Part shown: one piece after another, positions 7,258 to 16,322 of the stretch
Numbering within the stretch: the stretch's first letter is position 1
Layout of the letters: each line of letters begins with the position of its first letter
Assembly (NCBI RefSeq): GCF_900110415.1
Contig: NZ_FODR01000019.1
Coordinates: 1 to 64,000 of the forward strand
Direction of reading: 5' to 3'
DNA: 64,000 bases
DNA from: Mucilaginibacter sp. OK283
GTDB lineage: Bacteria; Bacteroidota; Bacteroidia; Sphingobacteriales; Sphingobacteriaceae
Notes under the pieces: model-generated
Seen by the model: the letters and a program-made list of their open reading frames with translations, nothing else
Told to the model about the DNA's origin: nothing
The model's database searches: none
Made by a program: the position numbers and the translations under genes

Positions 7258-9816
7258 ATGGACACCAATCCGGTTAATTATAAACGAAAAACAAACGTTG
7301 CCTGGCTGTTTAACATGGCCTTGCGCGATAGCAGGAAAAACCGGTCGAGGTTGTTCCTGTTCATATCTGCCATCATATTTGGTATTGCCGCGCTGGTGGC
7401 TATCTACTCGTTCAGGTACAATGTGCAAAACGACGTAAATGGCCAGGCAGCAACGCTCATCGGTGCCGATTTGCTGATATCTGGGAATAAACCTGTCGAC
7501 CCGAAGCTGAAGAAGATGCTTGACTCATTGGGCGATAACAGATCAACCGAGCGGAGTTTTGCATCGATGGCCTATTTTCCAAAAAGCAAAGGCACCAGGC
7601 TTGTACAGATAAGGGCTTTGCAGGGCGATTATCCTTATTACGGCGCTATAGAAACCACGCCCGAGATTGCCGGCACCTCCTTTAAACAAGGACAAACAGC
7701 CCTGGTTGATAAAACGCTGATGCTGCAATTTGGCGCCAAGGTTGGCGATTCGGTACGCATAGGCACCGAACATTTCCTGATAGCCGGCGCATTGGACAAA
7801 GCCCCAGGGCAAAGCGGAGCCATGGCAGGTATTGCCCCGGTGGTGTACATCCCGATGCGATATCTGGAACAAACCGGCCTCATGAAAACAGGCAGCCGCG
7901 TAAATTATACCTTTTACTACAAGTACGACCATAAAGTTGATATGGAAAAGCTAACCAAAAAGCTCGACCCGATATTGGATAAAAATGGCATGAACTACGA
8001 TACCATTGAAACCCGTAAGGAAAATACCGGCAGGGCATTTGGCGATCTGGGCAGGTTTTTATCGCTGGTGGGCTTTATTGCTCTGTTATTGGGCTGCGTG
8101 GGTGTGGCAAGCGCCATTCATATTTATGTACGCGAAAAGATAGCCTCGATAGCCATAATGCGCTGTTTAGGCGTAAAAGCATCCGAGGCATTTTTGATTT
8201 ACCTGATCCAGATTGTTGGCATCGGGCTCATAGGATCTATAGCGGGTGCGGCTTTGGGTACGGCCATACAGCATTTGCTGCCAATAGTTTTTAAAGATTT
8301 TTTGCCGTTCACTATTTCTGTCGAGATATCGTGGCTGGCTATTGGCCAGGGTATTTTATTGGGGGTAATTATATCAATACTGTTTGCTTTACTGCCACTG
8401 ATATCGGTGCGTAATATATCACCGTTAAACACGCTGCGCATGTCATTTGACGAGGCAGGCCGCAAACGCGACCCTTTAAGCTGGCTGGTTTACCTGCTTA
8501 TTATCGCCTTTGTTTTAGGCTTTACCTATTTGCAGTTAGATAGCTGGCTGGGCAGCATCTTTTTCACTATCGGTATTTTAGTAGCTTTTATGATACTGGC
8601 CGCCGTGGCCTGGCTGCTCATGCGTGTTATGAAACTGCTTATCAACAGCGGCTGGAGCTATTTATGGCGCCAGGGCTTTGCCAATTTATACCGACCAAAT
8701 AACCAAACTTTAATCCTGATGGTTTCAATCGGGCTAAGTACGGCCTTTATTTGTACGCTGTTTTTTATCCAGAGTATCCTCATCAGCCAGGTAAACTTAT
8801 CAAGCAGCGGCAATCAATCAAATATGATTTTGTTTGATATTCAAAAAAGCCAGAAGGATGCCGTAGCCGACGTAACGCGCAAAAACGGGTTGCCTGTTTT
8901 GCAACAGGTGCCCATAGTAACCGTACGATTGGAGCAGATAAACGGCAAAACCGCCGCCGACGTAATTAAAGATACTACCATCAAAATTCCCCATGGTGTA
9001 TTTGCCTGGGAATACAGGGTAACGTTTAGGGATACATTATCCTCATCAGAGAAACTGCTGGACGGCAAATGGATAGGCAAAGCCGAGCCAGGGAAAGACA
9101 TCCCGGTATCGGTAGAAGAAAACCTGCAAAAACGCGCGCACCTTAAAATTGGCGATAAGCTGGTGTTTAACGTGCAGGGGGTACCGATGCCTGCCCATGT
9201 AGCCAGCGTACGCAAGGTGAACTGGGGTAAAGTACAAACCAATTTCCAGGTTGTGTTCCCTACCGGGGTATTGGAAGATGCTCCGCAATTCCAGGTGTTG
9301 ATGACGCATGTGCCATCCAACAAAGTATCGGCGGCTTTTCAGCAGGCTGTGGTAAGGCAATTCCCCAATATATCAATTATCGACCTTGGACTGGTATTGA
9401 GCATCCTGGATGAGTTATTAAGCAAAATCAGTTACGTAATTCGTTTTATGAGCGCGTTTAGTATTATTACGGGTATAGTAGTACTCATAGCTTCGGTACG
9501 TATAAGCAAATACCAGCGCATACAGGAAAGCGTTTTATTACGCACACTTGGGGCAAGCCGAAAACAGATATTGGCCATAACAGCGTTGGAATACCTGTTT
9601 TTAGGCAGTCTATCGGCGTTAACAGGTATTTTGATTGCCGTGGCAGGTACATGGTTTTTAGCAAAATATAGTTTCGAGATACCTTATTCCGTTAGCTTTG
9701 TACCTGCGTTGATTTTATTTTTCATCATCGCTTTGCTAACGGTAATTATTGGTTTGTTAAACAGCCGGGGCGTATTGAACAAACCGCCTTTAGAGATATT
9801 AAGAACAAACGCCTAA
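7258..9816 (+). CDS. ybbP: FtsX-type ABC permease (YbbP-like), 852 aa
   Basis: The permease has the ten-segment YbbP layout: one N-terminal helix (about residues 28-50), a large extracytoplasmic MacB-like domain (about 50-255), three helices (about 260-385), a central pair (about 405-460), another large periplasmic domain (about 500-735), and three C-terminal helices (about 740-845) ending in NKPPLEILRTNA. The repeated FtsX core is seen as IAIMRCLGVKASEAF and VLLRTLGASRKQIL. It begins 4 bp after the ATPase and is followed by a GDSL esterase, so the three probably act together at the inner membrane. The substrate is unknown. Confidence 0.92.
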   Translation: MDTNPVNYKRKTNVAWLFNMALRDSRKNRSRLFLFISAIIFGIAALVAIYSFRYNVQNDVNGQAATLIGADLLISGNKPVDPKLKKMLDSLGDNRSTERSFASMAYFPKSKGTRLVQIRALQGDYPYYGAIETTPEIAGTSFKQGQTALVDKTLMLQFGAKVGDSVRIGTEHFLIAGALDKAPGQSGAMAGIAPVVYIPMRYLEQTGLMKTGSRVNYTFYYKYDHKVDMEKLTKKLDPILDKNGMNYDTIETRKENTGRAFGDLGRFLSLVGFIALLLGCVGVASAIHIYVREKIASIAIMRCLGVKASEAFLIYLIQIVGIGLIGSIAGAALGTAIQHLLPIVFKDFLPFTISVEISWLAIGQGILLGVIISILFALLPLISVRNISPLNTLRMSFDEAGRKRDPLSWLVYLLIIAFVLGFTYLQLDSWLGSIFFTIGILVAFMILAAVAWLLMRVMKLLINSGWSYLWRQGFANLYRPNNQTLILMVSIGLSTAFICTLFFIQSILISQVNLSSSGNQSNMILFDIQKSQKDAVADVTRKNGLPVLQQVPIVTVRLEQINGKTAADVIKDTTIKIPHGVFAWEYRVTFRDTLSSSEKLLDGKWIGKAEPGKDIPVSVEENLQKRAHLKIGDKLVFNVQGVPMPAHVASVRKVNWGKVQTNFQVVFPTGVLEDAPQFQVLMTHVPSNKVSAAFQQAVVRQFPNISIIDLGLVLSILDELLSKISYVIRFMSAFSIITGIVVLIASVRISKYQRIQESVLLRTLGASRKQILAITALEYLFLGSLSALTGILIAVAGTWFLAKYSFEIPYSVSFVPALILFFIIALLTVIIGLLNSRGVLNKPPLEILRTNA

Positions 9817-9835
9817 CCGCGTTGTATTTAGTTTT

Positions 9836-10540
9836 ATGAACAAAGTAAAAATCTTTTTTATACTCATAGCCACATTTGCTTTGGCAAGTTGCGGCAGTGG
9901 CGATAAATCAAACGCCAACGCATCAGCACCGGCAGATACTGCCGATAAGGCTGCTGCATCGGCACAGGTGCAAACGATTTTATTTTTTGGAGATAGCTTA
10001 ACTGCGGGATACGGCTTGGATGACCCGGCAGATGCTTTTCCCGGTGTTATCGCAAAAAAAATAGACTCGCTAAAGTTGCCTTATAAAGTAATTAACGCCG
10101 GGGTAAGCGGCGAAACATCGGCAGGAGGCAACGGCCGGATAGATTGGACATTAAAACAAAAGGTAGATATATTTATACTGGAACTTGGTGCAAACGATGG
10201 CCTGCGGGGCATATCGCCTGCCGAAACCACCAGGAACCTCCAGTCAATCATCGATAAGGTAAAAGTTAAATACCCTAATGCCAAACTGGTGATGCTGGGT
10301 ATGCAGGTACCGCCAAATATGGGTGCCGATTATGTAAATAAATTCAAAGCAGTGTTCCCCACCGTTGCAGCCAAAAATAAGATGGCGCTGGTACCCTTCC
10401 TGCTGCAGGGCGTAGGCGGGCACCCAGATCTTAACCAGGGCGATGGCATCCATCCAACAGAAAAAGGCGCTAAAATTGTTGCGGGAAATGTTTGGAGTGT
10501 TTTAAAGGGCCAGTTGGATAATCCTAAGGCGGTGTATTAA
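9836..10540 (+). CDS. tesA: GDSL arylesterase/lysophospholipase lipoprotein (TesA-like)
   Basis: This is an SGNH hydrolase. The lipoprotein signal ends in LASC with Cys19, so the mature protein should be membrane-anchored, unlike soluble periplasmic E. coli TesA. A low-complexity Ala/Asp/Ser linker (about 20-44) precedes block I FFGDSLTAGYG (nucleophile Ser54), block III LGANDGLRG and block V DGIHPTEKG. All catalytic residues are present. It follows the permease by 19 bp and ends at a strong terminator. Substrate specificity cannot be read from the sequence. Confidence 0.93.
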   Translation: MNKVKIFFILIATFALASCGSGDKSNANASAPADTADKAAASAQVQTILFFGDSLTAGYGLDDPADAFPGVIAKKIDSLKLPYKVINAGVSGETSAGGNGRIDWTLKQKVDIFILELGANDGLRGISPAETTRNLQSIIDKVKVKYPNAKLVMLGMQVPPNMGADYVNKFKAVFPTVAAKNKMALVPFLLQGVGGHPDLNQGDGIHPTEKGAKIVAGNVWSVLKGQLDNPKAVY

Positions 10541-10543
10541 AGC

Positions 10544-10580
10544 AAAAAAGCCAGGCAAATTTAAAATACCTGGCTTTTTT
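10544..10580. terminator. Bidirectional intrinsic terminator
   Basis: A perfect 12-bp stem AAAAAAGCCAGG (10544-10555) pairs with CCTGGCTTTTTT (10569-10580) around a 13-nt loop. It lies between the convergent esterase and the next minus-strand gene, with a T tract on both strands. Confidence 0.93.
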
Positions 10581-10595
10581 GTTCGGCACCTGGTA

Positions 10596-11693
10596 TCAGG
10601 CTACTGTAAATGTTTGCGTGTAAGCTTTTACACCTACGCCTGTAACGGATAAAACCGGGCTGGTACCGGCAGCCCCAGCTGTAAAATTAATAACGATTGA
10701 CGTAGCCGTCGGCTTACCTGTGGGTGCAATTGCCGTCCCGTCTATAGTTATATTTAGCGGCAGTTTGTCAAGATTTGTACCCGTTATAGTAATAGGGTTG
10801 GCAACAGAATGCTTTAGCGTGACTGGAGTAGCACCGGAAATTACGGGAACAACAATGCTATTTGATTTAAATACTACATCAAGTACATCTCTTAGCTTCC
10901 TTGTTACAACTTCGGTAAACAGGCCTGACATGGCCGATATAGCCATAATTCCAAACAGGTTTAAGTTATTTCCACCATCGTTAGTGCTCAAAAAGCCGGC
11001 CCTGAATGTAAAATAAACCACGATAGCAAGCGCCGAAGCCGTGAACGGTTTTACAAAATACCAAAGTAACCAGCTCTTTTTAAATTTTTCGAGACCTACA
11101 AAGGCGGTGAAAGACCCAGCCACATGGATCATATTGCCCAAAAAGCCTGCGGCCGCAACCAATATGAGCAAAATGGTGTTAAATTGAATAGTATCGTCAA
11201 TATCGTAGATAGCCGCCTTCTGTACGGTATCGTTGTATTTTACCGATTTTACAGAATCGACCTTAGCCAATGCTTTTTTTGCTTTTAACGTAGAATCATC
11301 AACCGCCTTAGCATGTTTGGTTTGATCAGCCTTCAGCGCAGCTATTGTGCCAGAATCGGCTTTGGCTACCTTAGCCTGGCCGGTTTTGATCTTTTTAATC
11401 ACACTATCCTGTTTATTTTTGAATAGTGCGGCAGCTGCAGTATCTTTTTGGCTGCCAGGTTGTTTAATAGCGGCTTTATCAAGAAGCATAGTAATATGAC
11501 ATTTATGATAATACCTTCCGTCATCGCCCGCCGGAGGTAACTTATCGGGCCAATAACTGATGATTGTATTCAAAGCTAATAATGTAAATAGCGCGAGTAA
11601 AATTCCCGCTGCTACTTTTCCCCAGGTAGAAATTTGATTTTGAGACCCGGTTTCTGTTGGGTCATCGTTTGATTTAGGTGCTGTTGTGCTCAT
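10596..11693 (-). CDS. Membrane protein with C-terminal IPT/TIG-like domain, 365 aa
   Basis: The protein is not assigned to a family. A first membrane helix lies at about residues 25-48, followed by a long Lys/Ala/Asp-rich helical stretch (about 75-165) with many KADS/KAK repeats, probably extended or coiled. Three more helices lie at about 172-262. The C-terminal 75 residues (PVISGATPVTLKHSVANPI..., VLSVTGVGVKAYTQTFTV) resemble an IPT/TIG immunoglobulin-like fold. It is convergent with the esterase. The combination suggests an envelope anchor or spacer, but no function can be stated. Confidence 0.8.
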   Translation of the reverse strand: MSTTAPKSNDDPTETGSQNQISTWGKVAAGILLALFTLLALNTIISYWPDKLPPAGDDGRYYHKCHITMLLDKAAIKQPGSQKDTAAAALFKNKQDSVIKKIKTGQAKVAKADSGTIAALKADQTKHAKAVDDSTLKAKKALAKVDSVKSVKYNDTVQKAAIYDIDDTIQFNTILLILVAAAGFLGNMIHVAGSFTAFVGLEKFKKSWLLWYFVKPFTASALAIVVYFTFRAGFLSTNDGGNNLNLFGIMAISAMSGLFTEVVTRKLRDVLDVVFKSNSIVVPVISGATPVTLKHSVANPITITGTNLDKLPLNITIDGTAIAPTGKPTATSIVINFTAGAAGTSPVLSVTGVGVKAYTQTFTVA

Positions 11694-11866
11694 GATTTAT
11701 TTGCGTTCAGGTTAAAAAAAGGTTTGGTGGAAGGTATGGTGGGAGATTCGATGTGTTACAATAATTTATTATTTATTAATAACTTAAAATCAAACACTTA
11801 CAAAAGCTAAGATAACTACCCCTTATGGATACGCCAAGCGTATTTTTACGGTATTTTACTATTTTA

Positions 11867-13147
11867 TTAATCCGTAAGCGCCTGGTACACCATCGCCCTG
11901 AATTTATCCTGGAAGGCGTTGTGCGGCAACGGCCAGTTCTGTACAAACAACAGGCACACCAGGTGTTCTTTAGGGTCAACCCAATACAGGGTGCCAAAAA
12001 AGCCGCCCCAGGCAAATGAACCTTCGCTTATGCCCAGCTTTTTTGAACTTATGTCGGTTGTCAGGCCAAAGCCAAGCCCAAATTTTTCTTTATTGGGGTT
12101 GATGTAGAGGTCGCCAATCTGGTTGGTGGTCATCAATTCGACGGTATGCCGTGATAATAAACGCTGGCCATTATAAACGCCGCCATTCAGCATCATTTGC
12201 AAAAAAGTAGCATAATCTTTAATTGTCGAGCTTAAACCGGCTCCGCCCGCATAATAGGTACCATTAACGGTTGGGTAATCGGCGCTAAGCCCCTCAAAAG
12301 TAGATGCATTCCATTTAATAAGGTGATCTTTCTTATCGGGGGTGTACACGGTTACCAGCCGGTTTTGCTTTGCTGCCGGAATATAAAAGTAGGTGTCCTT
12401 CATCCCCAACGGGTCAAAAATGCGTTCCTTCATAAACTGGTCCAAGCTTTTGCCCGATATCTTTTCGACCAGGTAGCCTAAAACATCTACATTAAGGCCG
12501 TAAGTCCAGCGTTCGCCGGGCTGGTGCTCCAACGGTAATGGGCCCAGTTTTTTCATGGCATCGGCCAGTAGTATTTTATCACTCACAAAGCCGGCCGGGA
12601 TATGGGCTTTGGCATAAATGGCATTCATGGTGGGTGAGCCTATCTGGGCATAGGCAATCCCCGAAGTATGGGTAAGTAAATCGCGGATGGTTATCTCCCT
12701 TTTGGCAGGAACAGTGGTATATGTTGTATCTTTAGGATTGAAGGTATCCACCACCTTTGGATGAGCAAACGCTGGGAGGTATTTGGAGATGGGATCATCC
12801 AGCAAAAACTTACCTTCTTCAAACAGCATCATTATGGCTACGCTGGTAATGGCTTTAGTTTGAGACGCGATGCGAAAAATAGCATCATTATTCATTAACT
12901 TTTTTTGTTCAACATCGGCCATACCGAATGATTTATAATAAACCATTTTGCCGTTGCGGGCTATCAGCCCCACTGCCCCATTGATATAGCCCGAATCGAT
13001 GGTTTGTTCAATCACGTTATCGATGCGTTGCAGTCGTTCGGCAGAAAATTTTTCACCGGCCGGCGTACCTGCCTGTAAAGTATTACCCTGCGCAAAGGCA
13101 TTGGCAGCCAGCGCTACAAATAGCAGTAAAGTAACGTTCTTTTTCAT
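11867..13147 (-). CDS. Serine hydrolase, class C beta-lactamase family
   Basis: This belongs to the class C beta-lactamase/esterase/PBP4* superfamily. A signal peptide (MKKNVTLLLFVALAANAFAQ) is present. The nucleophile motif is S-x-x-K at Ser95 (RIASQTKAIT) and the second motif is the Tyr in WTYGLNVDVLGYLVE (around residue 218). The C-terminal SFAWGGFFGT and HLVCLLFVQ match the last strands. Length 426 aa fits. The frame is open to a TTG at 13177, but ATG 13147 gives the proper signal start. It is more likely an esterase or peptidase than a resistance enzyme, since most family members in this group are not beta-lactamases. Confidence 0.92.
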   Translation of the reverse strand: MKKNVTLLLFVALAANAFAQGNTLQAGTPAGEKFSAERLQRIDNVIEQTIDSGYINGAVGLIARNGKMVYYKSFGMADVEQKKLMNNDAIFRIASQTKAITSVAIMMLFEEGKFLLDDPISKYLPAFAHPKVVDTFNPKDTTYTTVPAKREITIRDLLTHTSGIAYAQIGSPTMNAIYAKAHIPAGFVSDKILLADAMKKLGPLPLEHQPGERWTYGLNVDVLGYLVEKISGKSLDQFMKERIFDPLGMKDTYFYIPAAKQNRLVTVYTPDKKDHLIKWNASTFEGLSADYPTVNGTYYAGGAGLSSTIKDYATFLQMMLNGGVYNGQRLLSRHTVELMTTNQIGDLYINPNKEKFGLGFGLTTDISSKKLGISEGSFAWGGFFGTLYWVDPKEHLVCLLFVQNWPLPHNAFQDKFRAMVYQALTD

Positions 13148-13362
13148 CCCGGGGAGAGGTTTACAATTTGGATACAAAGTAGGATTTTTTCGTTAATAAA
13201 AAGAAACGTAAAACGGTGCCGGGTAAAGCAGGTTGTCGTTATTGATTTTGGCGGCGGCTTTACTTTGGCAGGCACACGGCATAAAAAAAGCCGCCCACAA
13301 AAGGCAGCCTTTTCATTTATATATAGGGATTAATTAGTGTTACATATTACCGGTGTTCCGGC

Positions 13363-14145
13363 TTATTGCCTCATACCAAAACCACCGCGGTTTGCGGCAA
13401 ATTCGCGTCCGCCGCCACGGTTACCATGGTCCTGGCCACCGCCATTGTTTCCGCGGTCATGACCGCCACCCTGGTTTTGGTTGCCATGGTCCTGACCGCC
13501 CCAGTTGCCATGGTTTTGGTTGCCGCCACCACGGTTATCATTGTTGTTGGGCCTGCCGCCCCAGTTACCATGGTTATCTCTGTTATCCGGCCTGCCGCCC
13601 CAATTGCCGCGGTCACGGTTATTATCTCTTCCCCTGTCCCATCCACGGTTGTTGAACCTGTTATCGCGGTTTTGGTAAGCATATCCTCCATCGTATCGTC
13701 TTTCAAAACGGTGACCCCAGTTGCCGCGGTCGCCGGCATAACCACCCCACCTTTGCCTGTATACATCGTGGTGCATATAAGGGCGGTTTCCACGTACCTC
13801 GTATCTTGTAGCGGTACGCCAGTCATAGTTGCGGTAAGCGCCTGGCAAGTAGGCACAGGTTACCCAGTCACGGCCATTATTATAGTAGTAGTAATGGTTA
13901 GAAACACTATAGTAAGCCTCTACTTCGGGTAAATAGTAATAATCATCACTATCATCGTTGTAGTTTACCTGGGCATAATCATCGTTATAAACCGGTTGCT
14001 CTTCAACCACAACAGGCGGAGGGCTTGGCACATAAACACGGTGCACAGGAACATTAAAACCTACATGTATTGATAATTGAGCGTTTGCTTTATTAGCTAT
14101 TAAACCACTCATTGCTATTGCCGATAATATGAATAACTTTTTCAT
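13363..14145 (-). CDS. Secreted low-complexity protein rich in Gly, Asn, Arg and His
   Basis: A signal peptide (MKKLFILSAIAMSGLIANKANA) is followed by a Pro/Val segment, an acidic Tyr/Asp-rich segment (about 52-73), and a structured-looking core (about 74-150; PEVEAYYSVSNHYYYY, WVTCAYLPGAYRNYDW). The last 110 residues are repeats of the type NRGNWGGRPDNRDNHGNWGG, rich in Gly, Asn, Arg, His and Gln. Such tails are flexible and could bind polyanions or metals; this is inference. The long antisense frames over it are caused by its repeats. Confidence 0.8.
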   Translation of the reverse strand: MKKLFILSAIAMSGLIANKANAQLSIHVGFNVPVHRVYVPSPPPVVVEEQPVYNDDYAQVNYNDDSDDYYYLPEVEAYYSVSNHYYYYNNGRDWVTCAYLPGAYRNYDWRTATRYEVRGNRPYMHHDVYRQRWGGYAGDRGNWGHRFERRYDGGYAYQNRDNRFNNRGWDRGRDNNRDRGNWGGRPDNRDNHGNWGGRPNNNDNRGGGNQNHGNWGGQDHGNQNQGGGHDRGNNGGGQDHGNRGGGREFAANRGGFGMRQ

Positions 14146-14410
14146 TTTGTTAAATTTTATATAGCTATGACCACTTGCAAAGGCAATGGTTTAATCCATT
14201 GTTGCTATATATGTTACAACAGCTATAAATCAGTACTTAATTTGTTAACGGCATCGATTGTGAGAAATTTAATTTGGCGGTATTACCTATAGCTCGTATT
14301 AACCGCTATCTGGAATGATTTCCGAAAAATCCTAATTGTCATACAATTACTACAAATCAGATTTCGGGATTCCCTGTATATTTATTTATTTTGATAATCA
14401 ATCAGAAGCC

Positions 14411-15718
14411 ATGAAAAAAAGAAACATCGTATGGACAATGCTGCCTGTTGCAGCTATTGCCGGTGCTATACTGTTTAACAGTTGCAAAAGCGGCAACACC
14501 GATAATAAAAATGGCAGCGACACTACCGGCACAACAGCAACTACAGGCAGTGCCGGTCTTAAGCTTCCTGCAGGTTTCAGCGCAGCCGCAATTGCCGAAA
14601 AACTGGGCGGGGCAAGGGAAATAGCCATTACGCCGCAAAATAACATTTATGTAAAGCTTAATACCGTAAAAGATGGCAAAACCATTTTGTATTTAATACA
14701 GGATGGTGATAAAGCCACATTGAAAACAAGCTTTGGCGATTATAAGGGCACCGGAGCATATGTAAAAAACGGCTATCTGTATGCATCGTCCGACGAAGAA
14801 GTTTTCCGTTATAAACTGAATGATAATAATGAAGTAATAAGCCCTGATCAGCCTGAAAAAATTGTAACAGGCCTGTTAAGCCGCAATGAACACGAGGCCA
14901 AAGCCATTACACTTGATAACGATGGCAACCTGTATGTTAACATTGGCGCGTATTCCAACGCCTGCCAGGTAGCCGATAGAAAAAAAGGCTCGCCGGGCCA
15001 AAAAGGCTGCCCTATTTTAGATTCGGCAGGTGGCATCTGGCAGTTTAAAGCCGATAAGCTTAACCAGCACTATGGCGATGGCATACGTTACGCCACCGGT
15101 TTACGCAATGTGGTTGGTATGGATTGGAACCAGCAAAATAACCAGCTTTTTGTGATGCAGCATGGCCGCGACCAGCTTCATGACCTGTTCCCGGAATATT
15201 TCACCACCAAACAATCGGCCGACTTACCTGCCGAGTGTATGTATGCTATTAAAAAAGGAGATAACGCGGGTTGGCCATATATGTATTACGACTGGCAGCA
15301 AAACAAAAAAATATTAATGCCCGAGTACGGGGGTGATGGCAAAAAAGAAGGCGGCGAAACGGCCATAAATCCGGCGGCTGCATTTCCGGGCCACCTGGCG
15401 CCTAACGGCTTATTGTTTTACACCGGAAGCCAATTCCCCGAAAAGTATAAAAACGGCGCTTTCATCGCTTTTCATGGTTCGTGGAACCGTGCACCAGAGC
15501 CGCAGGCCGGATATTTTGTAGTTTTTCAACCTTTTAAAGATAGCAAGCCAAGCGGTGCATATGAAGTTTTTGCCGATAATTTTGCGGGAAGTACCGAAAA
15601 GGCAGCCAAAGGTAGTGCCGAGCATCGCCCATGCGGATTGGCGCAGGGACCAGATGGCTCACTGTATGTAACCGACGATAACCAGGGAACCATTTACAAA
15701 ATCACGTATAAAAAATAA
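14411..15718 (+). CDS. GSDH/sorbosone dehydrogenase-like PQQ beta-propeller lipoprotein
   Basis: The family comprises six-bladed propeller dehydrogenases that oxidise sugars, some with PQQ. The lipobox is LFNSC (Cys25), then a Thr/Gly linker and the propeller. Family marks include LPAGFSAAAIAEKLGGAREI, YATGLRNVVGMDWN (the G-x-R-N loop), PNGLLFYTGSQFPEKYKNGAF, and FIAFHGSWNRAPEPQAGYFV. The frame is open upstream from a TTG at 14336, but ATG 14411 starts the signal peptide. A cytochrome c gene follows after 2 bp and is a likely electron acceptor. The exact substrate is unknown. Confidence 0.9.
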   Translation: MKKRNIVWTMLPVAAIAGAILFNSCKSGNTDNKNGSDTTGTTATTGSAGLKLPAGFSAAAIAEKLGGAREIAITPQNNIYVKLNTVKDGKTILYLIQDGDKATLKTSFGDYKGTGAYVKNGYLYASSDEEVFRYKLNDNNEVISPDQPEKIVTGLLSRNEHEAKAITLDNDGNLYVNIGAYSNACQVADRKKGSPGQKGCPILDSAGGIWQFKADKLNQHYGDGIRYATGLRNVVGMDWNQQNNQLFVMQHGRDQLHDLFPEYFTTKQSADLPAECMYAIKKGDNAGWPYMYYDWQQNKKILMPEYGGDGKKEGGETAINPAAAFPGHLAPNGLLFYTGSQFPEKYKNGAFIAFHGSWNRAPEPQAGYFVVFQPFKDSKPSGAYEVFADNFAGSTEKAAKGSAEHRPCGLAQGPDGSLYVTDDNQGTIYKITYKK

Positions 15719-15720
15719 CA

Positions 15721-16173
15721 ATGGACTTAAAAAAAGCCCTCGTACTAATACCATTAATTACCCTTTTTACCATTGCCGGATTACAGGCACAAACCAAAAA
15801 ACATAAGCCGGTTAACAAAACAGCTAATGCAGCAGCATTAAAAGCAGCCATGGACGCCGGCAGTAAAGTATTTATGGAGTACTGTGTAACCTGCCACCAG
15901 GCCGATGGTATGGGCGTGCCCAATATGAACCCTCCGCTGGCCAAAACCACCTACGTAACCGGCGATAAAACACGGCTGATAAAGATTGTGCTAAACGGTT
16001 TTAGCGATGATGTGGATATTAACGGCGAACGCTACTCCAACACCATGGCCTCGCACGATTTTTTGCAGGATAAAGAAATTGCCGATGTACTCACTTATGT
16101 AAGGAATAGCTTTGGCAACAAAGCATCGGCAGTAAGCCCGGCTCAGGTTAAGGCAGTAAGGGCAGCGAAATAG
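15721..16173 (+). CDS. Periplasmic c-type cytochrome, 150 aa
   Basis: A signal peptide (MDLKKALVLIPLITLFTIAGLQAQ) leads to a single class I cytochrome c domain with haem motif CVTCH (Cys55, Cys58, His59), then QADGMGVPNMNPPLA and a candidate distal Met in YSNTMASHDFL near residue 110. The C-terminal helix DKEIADVLTYVRNSFG is typical. It begins 2 bp after the sugar dehydrogenase-like gene, so it probably takes electrons from it. It ends at a strong terminator. Confidence 0.93.
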   Translation: MDLKKALVLIPLITLFTIAGLQAQTKKHKPVNKTANAAALKAAMDAGSKVFMEYCVTCHQADGMGVPNMNPPLAKTTYVTGDKTRLIKIVLNGFSDDVDINGERYSNTMASHDFLQDKEIADVLTYVRNSFGNKASAVSPAQVKAVRAAK

Positions 16174-16222
16174 GCGAAAGGGGAAAGGTCAAAGGTGAAA
16201 GATTAAAACTGAAAAGGTATTA

Positions 16223-16255
16223 AAAAAGGTATACTGTTATACAGTATACCTTTTT
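16223..16255. terminator. Strong intrinsic terminator
   Basis: AAAAAGGTATACTGT (16223-16237) and ACAGTATACCTTTTT (16241-16255) form a perfect 15-bp stem with a 3-nt loop. It lies between the convergent cytochrome and TPR genes. Purine-rich GAAAGGGGAAAGGTCAAAGG-type sequence at 16176-16205 and its inverse at 16287-16322 flank the hairpin. Confidence 0.93.
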
Positions 16256-16322
16256 GCTTTTGTCCTTCTATTCCGGACCTTGGGATCTTTCCCCTTTGAC
16301 CTTTCCCCTTTGACCTTTCACC

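Noticed and set aside
11867..13147. A true beta-lactamase resistance gene
   Set aside because: Only general class C family motifs are visible; most such proteins in this group are esterases or peptidases, and there is no linked AmpR-type regulator.
13366..13932. Long plus-strand frames (up to 188 codons) over the Gly/Asn-rich gene
   Set aside because: They are antisense reflections of the GC-rich repeats in the minus-strand secreted protein; composition (Val/Ile/Ala/Thr only) is not protein-like and there is no start context.
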